Below, in pieces: positions 1 to 5,389 of a stretch of 6,098 nucleotides of DNA. This DNA comes from Gemmatimonadales bacterium UBA2960 (lineage in GTDB: Bacteria; Gemmatimonadota; Gemmatimonadetes; Longimicrobiales; Gaopeijiaceae). Every line of letters begins with the position of its first letter. The stretch's first letter is position 1. Under the pieces are notes generated by a model that made no database searches, had not been told where the DNA came from, and was given only the letters and a program-made list of their open reading frames with translations. Location of the stretch: NCBI GenBank assembly GCA_002348465.1, contig DEBI01000126.1, positions 1 through 6,098 on the forward strand. Reading direction: 5' to 3'. The translations under genes were made by a program, and so were the position numbers.

Positions 1-1
1 C

Positions 2-841
2 AGCCTAGACGATCGGGTGAGCGATTATTTACCTCATTTAGAGATTCGAGGTGAAAAACCTGATACCCCTGTCCTGTTTAGACATCTTCTGACTCACACC
101 AGTGGAATGCCGGTAGATTTTGGCCCACACCTAGTGTGGGGTCAGACTTCCCCTTTAATGCTTGACGAGTATCTGCAGGACTCCCTTCGAGTTGAAACAC
201 CGCCCCTAGCAGGGGTGGTTTATTCAAACATGGCCTATTCGCTCGTGGCTCATTTTGTGCAAGAATTCAGCGGCGAGCGTTATAAGGACTATGTGCGCGA
301 GAACGTGTGGAGCCCCTTGGGGATGCTGGATACCGAGTTTGATCTGCCACCAGAAATGGAGGAGAGGCTAGCTATACCCTATGTCCCGGATGAGGCAACC
401 GGGAGAAACGTCGCCACGCAAAGACTGAAAGCGAACGTATGGCCTGCGGGAATCGTGTACGGAACAATTCACGATCAAGCACGTTGGGTGAGTTTCAACC
501 TAGGTGATGGCATGGCGGCGGGGCGAAGAATCCTCGAGCCATCCTCGATCGAAGCTATGCAGACCCTTCAATTCCCAGAGATGGCTGGAGAGCCTATGGG
601 AGGTGGCTGGGGCTACGAACGTCCGGGGTATGGACTCACATGGTGGACCACCACCCGAGACGAGGATACGTACTTTGCGCATTCAGGTAGCGTCCCTGGC
701 TACACCGCGTTTGTAATGGGCAACCGCGCTCGTGGACACGGAATCGCTCTTCTTACGAACGGAAACCGGGCGCACCCGCATCTCGTGAGACTCAGTAATC
801 TTGCAATGGATCTCATGGCTGAAGAATTGAGGGATAGATAG
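2..841 (+). CDS. Beta-lactamase-family serine hydrolase, C-terminal part (5' end outside window)
   Basis: This is a serine hydrolase of the class C beta-lactamase / penicillin-binding-protein-like / EstB superfamily. The frame is open from the first bases of the window, reading SLDDRVSDYLP, a phrase typical of the segment after the catalytic SxxK helix. The gene therefore starts upstream, and the GTG at 17 is not a convincing start. Visible family marks are LTHTSG (codons near 89-106), the second catalytic motif Tyr-Ser-Asn at 221-229, and the third motif His-Ser-Gly at 680-688 in a HSGSVPGY context. The SxxK nucleophile motif is not in view. The substrate cannot be told from sequence: members include esterases, D-aminopeptidases and beta-lactamases, and this branch is usually annotated only as 'serine hydrolase'. 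No export signal can be judged because the N-terminus is missing. The stop TAG shares its last base with the GTG of the next gene, so the two are probably co-translated. Family assignment is firm; function is open. Confidence 0.9.
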   Translation, partial: SLDDRVSDYLPHLEIRGEKPDTPVLFRHLLTHTSGMPVDFGPHLVWGQTSPLMLDEYLQDSLRVETPPLAGVVYSNMAYSLVAHFVQEFSGERYKDYVRENVWSPLGMLDTEFDLPPEMEERLAIPYVPDEATGRNVATQRLKANVWPAGIVYGTIHDQARWVSFNLGDGMAAGRRILEPSSIEAMQTLQFPEMAGEPMGGGWGYERPGYGLTWWTTTRDEDTYFAHSGSVPGYTAFVMGNRARGHGIALLTNGNRAHPHLVRLSNLAMDLMAEELRDR

Positions 842-2112
842 TGACGATTGAAATGCTCCCTGAGTGGGTAAACGAGTTCGTTTTGACCGCGCTGTTGCTT
901 GTGATTTCAGCGGTTGCATACCGCCTGATGCTTCGGGTTACCCGTGGTGCGGTGCGGCGCGCCGCGTCGCACACAACGGCGACTTGGGATGATCGAATCA
1001 TTGAGAGGAAGGTACTTGCCCGACTGGTAGTCGTTCTCCCAGCCTTGCTTCTCTTCTACGGCATAGGGCCAGCGCTTGGTCTTTCAGAGGCGAGCTCTGA
1101 TGCTATGCCGACACTCTGGACTTTTGGTTTACTTGTTCAGAGGGTCGCACTCTCGACTGTCGTCATAGGAACAGTGACGGCTGCGACCGCGTTGCTCGAA
1201 GCGATCAATGATATCTACCAGGATCATTTTGCGGAGGCCAAGAGCCGCCCTATCAAGGGATATCTGCAAGTACTCGGTATAGCTCTGTATGCGGCTGCTG
1301 GGGTGATCGTAGTTTCGATTTTGGGGGACCGCTCACCTGTGGTATTCTTGTCAGGCTTGGGCGCGCTTACCGCCCTTCTCATGCTGGTTTTTCGGGATAC
1401 GATTCTGTCGCTGGTAGCGAGCATTCAGATAATGTCTAATGACATGATCCGAATCGGTGACTGGGTTGAGATGCCTCAGGCTAATGCGAACGGAGACGTA
1501 ATCGATATTGCGTTGCACACGGTTAAGATTCAAAACTGGGATATGACGATCTCGACCATCCCGACTCATAGGTTCATTAGCGAGTCGTTTAAGAACTGGC
1601 GAGGGATGAACGAGTCGGGAGGGCGGAGAATCAAGCGATCTCTCCATATCGATTTGGCGAGCGTTCACTTTCTGAGCGACGACGAAATGGCACATCTCTC
1701 TCGCTATGAGCTCCTGAGGGAGTATATGCGAGAGAAAGCCCAGCACTTGGAAGAGTACCAGGGCCGAGTCGTGCCGGACGATGTGATCCCGGAGCCTAAG
1801 CGACTGACAAATATCGGTACGTTCCGTGCCTATGTTGAAGAGTACCTGAGGGCTAGCCCTGCGGTGCATAAGGGGATGACCTTGTTGGTCCGTCAGCTTT
1901 CGCCTACGCCTCAGGGATTACCGATCGAGATCTACTGCTTTACTCGGGATACGGATTGGGACAAATATGAGGGGGTCCAGGGAGATATTTTTGATCACCT
2001 TATTGCGATCCTTCCTGAGTTTGGCCTGAAGGTGTTCCAAGAACCTGCCGGTGTCGACCTAGCCCAGGCTTTCGCGACTGGTCGGGCTAGGGATAAGAAA
2101 GCTTCCGGCTAG
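841..2112 (+). CDS. ybdG: MscS-family mechanosensitive ion channel, YbdG/MscM type
   Basis: This is an inner-membrane mechanosensitive channel of the MscS superfamily, 423 residues, close to the roughly 415 of E. coli YbdG (MscM). YbdG gives a small-conductance activity that helps cells survive or sense osmotic change. Hydrophobic segments lie at about residues 12-32, 58-80, 93-118, 140-162 and 165-198, the last containing the pore-lining helix (SGLGALTALLMLVFRDTILS). The MscS beta-domain follows (IRIGDWVEMPQANANGDVID, 203-222; TVKIQNWD, 227-234). The C-terminal domain has phrases I know from YbdG: SESFKNWRGM at 247-256, ESGGRRIKRS at 258-267, RLTNIGTFRAY at 321-331 and IFDHLIAILPEFGL at 383-396. 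The charged stretch at about 278-320 matches the insertion that separates YbdG from short MscS. The start is GTG at 841, overlapping the upstream TAG by one base; ATG at 853 is the alternative and costs only four residues. The link to the upstream hydrolase looks positional rather than functional. Confidence 0.93.
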   Translation: MTIEMLPEWVNEFVLTALLLVISAVAYRLMLRVTRGAVRRAASHTTATWDDRIIERKVLARLVVVLPALLLFYGIGPALGLSEASSDAMPTLWTFGLLVQRVALSTVVIGTVTAATALLEAINDIYQDHFAEAKSRPIKGYLQVLGIALYAAAGVIVVSILGDRSPVVFLSGLGALTALLMLVFRDTILSLVASIQIMSNDMIRIGDWVEMPQANANGDVIDIALHTVKIQNWDMTISTIPTHRFISESFKNWRGMNESGGRRIKRSLHIDLASVHFLSDDEMAHLSRYELLREYMREKAQHLEEYQGRVVPDDVIPEPKRLTNIGTFRAYVEEYLRASPAVHKGMTLLVRQLSPTPQGLPIEIYCFTRDTDWDKYEGVQGDIFDHLIAILPEFGLKVFQEPAGVDLAQAFATGRARDKKASG

Positions 2113-2181
2113 TCGGTGCCTGCAATCGAGCCTTGAAGGATTCCGAGGCTACAGAGCTACTGGTTACGTCCAACATCTATT
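2113..2181. other. Short convergent intergenic gap with a weak hairpin
   Basis: This gap of about 70 bases separates the rightward channel gene from the leftward unknown gene, so a bidirectional terminator is expected here. AGCCT at 2129-2133 can pair with AGGCT at 2146-2150, and the stem extends two more pairs if a G-U is allowed. No T-run follows on either strand, so this is not a standard intrinsic terminator. A second inverted repeat, CTATTT (2177-2182) and AAATAG (2190-2195), spans the stop codon of the leftward gene. It is A/T-rich and weak. Termination here may be Rho-dependent. Confidence 0.3.
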
Positions 2182-2808
2182 TCAGGGGAAAATAGTTTCC
2201 CAATGACGACTTCTGCGCCCTAGAACGAACCCGGCTCCTCCGCCAACCAATCCGAGTGTAGCTCCCCAACGTACCGCTCCTGCTCGCTCGTCAGACAAAC
2301 ATGTTTCTAAATCGGAGCACTTGAAGGAGCCGATCATTAAGCCGAAGACCGATCCAACCAGCATCCCGCCGCTGGTGCCCCAGAGGGTCGCTTTCAGCCA
2401 GTTACTTTGCTCGGCTGCTATGCCTCTTATCGCAGAGAGGTCCACGTTCACGAGTGCTCCGGTGGCTATCTCCTCCAATTGAACGGTTGATTCTTGGATT
2501 GATAGGAACTTTACGTCATCAAGGATTCGACCAGGGGTGATGATCTGAAGAGGAGCGACCCTAGCTAGGTCGCCGAACAGCATCGTCAGCCTCTCGTTAG
2601 GCTCCACTGGTGGAGCCTGAGCCTGTGTGATGGCTGGACCCCCGGCAACCGCCACAAGTACCGAAGTCGCTGCCATGAGTGAAGGGGTGAGGGTCACAGC
2701 CCGGCGCAGGCGGTTGGTCAGGCTGGCTCCAGAATCAGACTGACGCGCTAACTTGGATCGTTCGCTCATCTGGAGATTAAGAACGGAGGCTGTCGCAGGG
2801 CTGCCCAT
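2182..2808 (-). CDS. Unknown exported/membrane protein with signal peptide and glycine-rich C-terminal hairpin
   Basis: I cannot name this 208-residue protein. The sequence shows a basic N-terminal stretch (TNRLRRAV, 31-38), a hydrophobic core (about 43-62) and a likely signal-peptidase site after AQA at 63-65. A short beta-rich segment follows (about 86-132), with alternating hydrophobic residues around ITPGRILDDVKFLSI and LVNVDLSAIRGI. Two glycine-rich hydrophobic stretches (about 138-161 and 178-197) are joined by a loop with Cys164 and Cys170. The end is RRSRHWETIFP. This plan, a small beta domain followed by a glycine-zipper-like membrane hairpin and a W-E-T/V tail, recalls unnamed proteins in Gemmatimonadota, from memory only. 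ATG at 2808 lies eight bases after the dcd stop and suggests co-transcription. ATG at 2769 (residue 14) would give a more normal signal-peptide length and is a real alternative. No catalytic motif is visible, so an envelope or structural role is more likely than an enzyme. Confidence 0.75.
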   Translation of the reverse strand: MGSPATASVLNLQMSERSKLARQSDSGASLTNRLRRAVTLTPSLMAATSVLVAVAGGPAITQAQAPPVEPNERLTMLFGDLARVAPLQIITPGRILDDVKFLSIQESTVQLEEIATGALVNVDLSAIRGIAAEQSNWLKATLWGTSGGMLVGSVFGLMIGSFKCSDLETCLSDERAGAVRWGATLGLVGGGAGFVLGRRSRHWETIFP

Positions 2809-2816
2809 ATCGGAGC

Positions 2817-3371
2817 CTACATTTTGGGTAGCGTGACGCCGACTTGCTTCATGTATTTCCCTTTTCTGTCTGCGTAAGCCACTTCGGGTTCTTCGTCACC
2901 TTCGAAAAACAAAAGCTGAGCGATCCCCTCTCCTCCGTATACTTTTGCTGGCAGCGGCGTCGTGTTGGAGATCTCTAGGGTTAGGTAACCTTCCCATGTG
3001 GGCTCAAGGGGGGTGACGTTCACGATCAGGCCGCAGCGGGCGTAAGTGGACTTTCCAACACAGACGACCAAGACGTCACGCGGAATTCGGAAATACTCTT
3101 CAGTCCGAGCCAGTGCGAATGAGTTCGGTGGAATGATGCATTCGGGGCCCACTATGTCCACAAACGATCGATCGTCGAAGTTCTTTGGATCGACGATTGA
3201 GTTGTGAACGTTTGTAAAGACCTTGAATTCGGGTGAGACGCGGATGTCGTATCCATAGGAAGAAATCCCGTAAGAGATTTTTCCATCTCTGACCTGACCA
3301 GATTCAAAAGGCTCAATCATCTGGTGCTGCTCGCACATACGACGAATCCACTTGTCACTCTTTATGGGCAT
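2817..3371 (-). CDS. dcd: dCTP deaminase
   Basis: Dcd is a cytosolic trimeric enzyme that deaminates dCTP to dUTP and ammonia, feeding dUMP and thymidylate synthesis. The 184-residue length is normal. The protein follows the well-known bacterial Dcd pattern end to end: MPIKSDKWIRRM at the start, SYGYDIRVSPEFKVFTN at 38-54, IVDPKNFDDRSFVD at 59-72, CIIPPNSFALARTEEYFRIP at 78-97 and GVTLPKM at the end. The active-site segment GKSTYARCG (106-114) supplies the conserved Ser108 and Arg112. Glu133, in the TLEISNTTPLP context, aligns with the catalytic Glu138 of the E. coli enzyme. The sequence most resembles the beta-proteobacterial-style subfamily rather than archaeal bifunctional deaminase/dUTPases, so dUTP is the expected product, though I infer this from similarity. 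GGAG lies about 12 bases upstream of the ATG, a rather long spacing. It is transcribed away from the nuo operon and appears to lead a two-gene unit with the unknown gene downstream. Confidence 0.97.
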   Translation of the reverse strand: MPIKSDKWIRRMCEQHQMIEPFESGQVRDGKISYGISSYGYDIRVSPEFKVFTNVHNSIVDPKNFDDRSFVDIVGPECIIPPNSFALARTEEYFRIPRDVLVVCVGKSTYARCGLIVNVTPLEPTWEGYLTLEISNTTPLPAKVYGGEGIAQLLFFEGDEEPEVAYADRKGKYMKQVGVTLPKM

Positions 3372-3452
3372 GTGACTTCGGTACTCCGGGTCAGGGTTCG
3401 GTTCCCCAGGAGAGCCGGCGGTCAGATTTGACCAGGCTCCTGAGCGAGGCGG

Positions 3453-3482
3453 AAGATACCTGTCTTCTCAATGGCGGGTCAA
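3453..3482 (-). promoter_or_regulatory. Candidate sigma70-type promoter for dcd
   Basis: Read on the minus strand, TTGACC (complement of 3477-3482, five of six consensus bases) is followed after 18 bases by TATCTT (complement of 3453-3458, four of six). This would start transcription about 75 bases before the dcd ATG. The -35 box sits inside the nested hairpin at 3457-3495, so a repressor binding there could block it. The call is by consensus matching only. Confidence 0.45.
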
Positions 3483-3495
3483 ACCCGGACAGGTA
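3457..3495. repeat. Nested inverted repeat overlapping the dcd promoter
   Basis: TACCTGTC (3457-3464) and GACAGGTA (3488-3495) are perfect 8-base inverted arms. Between them, CGGGT (3475-3479) and ACCCG (3483-3487) form a second perfect inverted pair around a three-base CAA loop, directly abutting the right outer arm. As DNA, the outer arms flank the candidate dcd -35 box. As minus-strand RNA the element would lie mostly upstream of the expected transcription start, so an operator is more likely than an RNA structure. Confidence 0.5.
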
Positions 3496-3501
3496 CGTGT
3501 C
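3488..3501. repeat. Imperfect 14-base palindrome GACAGGTACGTGTC
   Basis: Twelve of the 14 bases are symmetric; only the G/G pair at 3492 and 3497 breaks the dyad. It shares its left half with the right arm of the nested repeat. Its centre lies exactly 20 bases from the centre of the perfect palindrome at 3508-3521, about two helical turns, so both could be bound on one face of the DNA. Function is inferred only. Confidence 0.35.
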
Positions 3502-3507
3502 GGCCAT

Positions 3508-3521
3508 GGGTATATATACCC
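3508..3521. promoter_or_regulatory. Perfect 14-base palindrome GGGTATATATACCC, possible operator
   Basis: The sequence is identical to its own reverse complement over 14 bases, with a G/C clamp at each end and an alternating TA core. It ends 20 bases before the candidate nuo -35 box and lies upstream of both promoters. That position suits an activator or a shared regulator of the divergent genes. The symmetric form fits a dimeric DNA-binding protein. I do not recognise it as the site of a named regulator. Confidence 0.4.
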
Positions 3522-3541
3522 GTAAAATGGGCCCCAATCTG

Positions 3542-3570
3542 TTGACACTCTAACACGGCCTCGGATACCT
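3542..3570 (+). promoter_or_regulatory. Candidate sigma70-type promoter for the nuo operon
   Basis: TTGACA at 3542-3547 is a perfect -35 hexamer. The -10 region is weaker: GATACC at 3564-3569 with a 16-base spacer or ATACCT at 3565-3570 with 17, each only a partial match to TATAAT. Transcription would start near 3576-3578 and leave a leader of about 45 bases before nuoA. A strong -35 with a poor -10, and palindromes just upstream, would suit a promoter that needs an activator, but this is inference. Confidence 0.45.
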
Positions 3571-3591
3571 TTTTCCCGGTGATCGACGCTC

Positions 3592-3605
3592 GTGAACATT
3601 TTCAC
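3592..3605. repeat. Inverted repeat GTGAA-N4-TTCAC in the nuoA leader
   Basis: GTGAA (3592-3596) and TTCAC (3601-3605) are perfect inverted arms around CATT. The repeat lies downstream of the predicted nuo transcription start and nine bases before the Shine-Dalgarno sequence. It could be a repressor site or a small RNA hairpin near the ribosome-binding site. A 5-base arm can arise by chance. Confidence 0.3.
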
Positions 3606-3622
3606 AAACCGCTAGGACACTC

Positions 3623-3979
3623 ATGTCGGGAGCATATCTCCCCATTCTACTGCTCTTCGGGGTCTCGATTATCAATGCCCTCGGCATGGTTGTAACCTCG
3701 CACATACTGAATCCGCGACGGGACACACCGCAGAAGCTCATGCCCTATGAGTCTGGGATGATTCCCCTAGGGAGCACGAAGGCCCGTTTCTCGGTGAAGT
3801 TCTATATGGTGGCCATAAGCTTCATCGTCTTCGATCTGGAGACCATTTTCTTGATACCTTGGGCTGTTCAAATGCGTGAGCTGGGATGGAGTGCGTTCCT
3901 GGCGATGAGCATGTTTGTCGCGGTCTTGGCAATCGGTCTCTTATACGAGTGGAAAAAGGGGGGGCTGGAGTGGGACTGA
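3623..3979 (+). CDS. nuoA: NADH-quinone oxidoreductase subunit A
   Basis: NuoA is a small membrane subunit of complex I at the junction between the peripheral arm and the membrane arm, close to the quinone channel. The 118-residue length is typical. Three membrane helices are visible at about 5-27, 58-80 and 88-109. The conserved loop YESGMIPLG (42-50) and the helix-2 signature FYMVAISFIVFDLETIFLIPW (60-80) are intact, including the acidic pair Asp71 and Glu73 that the family conserves in its second helix. The start is ATG at 3623, with AGGA at 3614-3617 five bases upstream. It is the first gene of the operon. Its end overlaps the probable GTG start of nuoB by ten bases, which points to coupled translation. 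Confidence 0.97.
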   Translation: MSGAYLPILLLFGVSIINALGMVVTSHILNPRRDTPQKLMPYESGMIPLGSTKARFSVKFYMVAISFIVFDLETIFLIPWAVQMRELGWSAFLAMSMFVAVLAIGLLYEWKKGGLEWD

Positions 3980-4653
3980 TCGACAAGATTCCCGGTAGCG
4001 GATCCACACGCACTGAAGGAGGTATGTTCGGGCCAGGAAGTCCGACCTTCCTGACAAGCAAGGTGGACGCTCTGATAAACTGGGGTAGGATGAATTCGCT
4101 GTGGCCGATGCCGTTTGGGACCGCGTGTTGTGCGATTGAGATGATGGCCTCAGCAGCATCGAACTACGATTTGGCTCGCTTCGGTATGGAACGGATGTCG
4201 TTCAGTCCACGGCAAGCAGACGTCCTCATATGTGCTGGACGCGTCCCCTACAAACTGGCTCCCGTTCTTCGCAGGATTTGGGATCAGATGCCTCAACCGA
4301 AATGGTCGATATCAATGGGTGCCTGTGCTTCGTCTGGAGGTGTCTTCGACGTGTACTCAATGGTGCAGGGGATCGACACGATTATTCCGGTGGACGTCTA
4401 CATCCCGGGATGTCCGCCGCGTCCTGAAGGGCTGATCTATGGCCTGATGATGATTCAGGAGAAGATCAGACAGGAGAGCCTCTCAAGGCATTTTGAGCAT
4501 AGGGCAGAAGATCCGACACTGGTGGCGCAGCCGCGTGCGAATGAGGATGAAGTCATCGGACTGAGCGGTCCCTTCGGCAACTCAACGCAGCAAGAGCAAC
4601 TGTCGACTGGTACATCAGAGGTCGCGCCGTCAATCGAAGACCATCTCCTCTGA
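3970..4653 (+). CDS. nuoB: NADH-quinone oxidoreductase subunit B, with C-terminal tail
   Basis: NuoB sits in the Q-module of complex I and holds the terminal [4Fe-4S] cluster N2, which passes electrons to quinone. With the GTG start at 3970 the protein has 227 residues. Expected cluster ligands are present: adjacent Cys53 and Cys54 (GTACCAIEMM), Cys119 (SMGACASSGG) and Cys148 (IPGCPPRP). The motif NSLWPMPFG is also intact. The GTG gives (V/M)GLIDKIPG, a normal NuoB opening, and has a G-rich Shine-Dalgarno-like run (about 3957-3964) just upstream. The frame is open back to ATG 3886, but that lies deep in nuoA. ATG 4024 would shorten the non-conserved N-terminus and has AAGGAGG only one base before it, too close for normal initiation. 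After about residue 165 a polar tail of some 60 residues replaces the usual short end. An extra Cys88 (VLICAGRV) stands where a small hydrophobic residue is usual. Confidence 0.95.
   Translation: MGLIDKIPGSGSTRTEGGMFGPGSPTFLTSKVDALINWGRMNSLWPMPFGTACCAIEMMASAASNYDLARFGMERMSFSPRQADVLICAGRVPYKLAPVLRRIWDQMPQPKWSISMGACASSGGVFDVYSMVQGIDTIIPVDVYIPGCPPRPEGLIYGLMMIQEKIRQESLSRHFEHRAEDPTLVAQPRANEDEVIGLSGPFGNSTQQEQLSTGTSEVAPSIEDHLL
4016..4022 (+). promoter_or_regulatory. Perfect internal Shine-Dalgarno sequence in early nuoB
   Basis: AAGGAGG, followed by T, lies one base before ATG 4024 inside the nuoB frame. The match to the 16S anti-Shine-Dalgarno is perfect, but the one-base spacing is poor for starting at that ATG, and I see no other start codon at a good distance in any frame that opens a plausible gene. 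It may be a coincidence of the codons GAA-GGA-GGT, or it may slow ribosomes. Confidence 0.3.
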
Positions 4654-4657
4654 CCTC

Positions 4658-5389
4658 ATGGCTGACGAACGCGGATCGGATCTAGATATAGTGGTTGATG
4701 GCCCACTTGAGTCTGACGGTGGGCAAGTCCTCCATGAGACATCGAGTGGAGACCCTTCGCTGCATCCAAGCGTAAAATCCCTTCTCGAAGCCTTTCCCGA
4801 TGAAGTGCAGCGTCATCAGCTAACAGCTGGTGACCAATGGGTCGTGTGGGTGGGACCCGAAAGGATCCACGAGATTCTGACCTGGCTTAAAGAGGATGGG
4901 GCTCAAGCATATGACATGATGTCTGACGTTACGGGTGTCGATTACGGAGGTGGTAGGCCGGTGGAGGTTGTTTATCAGATGTTCTCCACGACGCATGGCC
5001 GGGCTCTGCGGATCCGTTGCCCGATTCCGCTTGAAACTATGGAGACCGACTCGGTCTATGACCTTTGGAAATCAGCGGATTGGTTGGAGAGAGAGGTTTA
5101 CGACCTGTTCGGCATCACTTTCAATGGTCATCCGGACCTGCGCCGGATCTTAATGCCAGATGACTATGCAGAGGGGCATCCACTGCGAAAGGATTTTCCA
5201 CTTCGTGGACGGTTTTCGCGGGCGGAGCAGACTAGGCGCGCGCTCACGCAGAACGTGGAGCGATTTTACTCGACTGAGGACCTTAAATCGGGAGAACCGC
5301 AGGAGGTTGAGGTAGCTGAGCGGAGTGCTGCTCCTGTGAACACATCGAATGACGTGCCGGGGTCACACCTAAACGGAGAGGGGCTCTAA
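4658..5389 (+). CDS. nuoC: NADH-quinone oxidoreductase subunit C
   Basis: NuoC is the 30-kDa-type peripheral subunit of complex I that packs against NuoD and NuoB. The family signature is clear at about 139-181: ADWLEREVYDLFGITFNGHP, then DLRRILMPDDY and EGHPLRKDFPL. The conserved domain runs from about residue 38 to 185 of 243. The first 35 residues are acidic and polar, and the last 35 or so (after ERFYSTEDL) are also polar and poorly conserved in type, so both ends are probably flexible. ATG at 4658 follows the nuoB stop by four bases with no good Shine-Dalgarno sequence, so translation is probably coupled to nuoB. The stop TAA overlaps the ATG of nuoD by one base. NuoC and NuoD are separate here, unlike the NuoCD fusion of enterobacteria. 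Confidence 0.96.
   Translation: MADERGSDLDIVVDGPLESDGGQVLHETSSGDPSLHPSVKSLLEAFPDEVQRHQLTAGDQWVVWVGPERIHEILTWLKEDGAQAYDMMSDVTGVDYGGGRPVEVVYQMFSTTHGRALRIRCPIPLETMETDSVYDLWKSADWLEREVYDLFGITFNGHPDLRRILMPDDYAEGHPLRKDFPLRGRFSRAEQTRRALTQNVERFYSTEDLKSGEPQEVEVAERSAAPVNTSNDVPGSHLNGEGL

Larger units (their letters stand above)
3372..3622. promoter_or_regulatory. Divergent dcd/nuoA control region
   Basis: About 250 bases lie between the dcd start (leftward) and the nuoA start (rightward), and I see no credible gene in them. The region holds candidate promoters for both directions, three palindromes of 14 bases (one perfect), a longer nested hairpin and the nuoA ribosome-binding site. These are described separately. 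The centre, about 3455-3550, is where the symmetric sequences cluster, between the two promoters. Confidence 0.8.

Noticed and set aside
17..841. GTG 17 as the true start of the serine hydrolase
   Set aside because: The frame is open to the window edge and residues before it (SLDDRV) fit the family; the essential SxxK motif must be further upstream.
1351..1869. Long minus-strand open frame of 172 codons inside the channel gene
   Set aside because: It lies wholly opposite a strongly conserved MscM-type coding sequence and its translation shows no recognisable domain.
2129..2150. Intrinsic terminator between the convergent genes
   Set aside because: The stem is short, has a G-U pair and no T-run follows on either strand, so it is described only as a weak hairpin.
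3391..3410. T-arm-like GGGTTCGGTTCCC suggesting a tRNA end
   Set aside because: Only three stem pairs form, the loop lacks the conserved A, and the sequence before it is dcd coding with no acceptor, D or anticodon arms.
3550..3741. Minus-strand open frame across the nuo promoter and nuoA start
   Set aside because: It runs opposite the conserved nuoA start and the promoter, and has no domain features.
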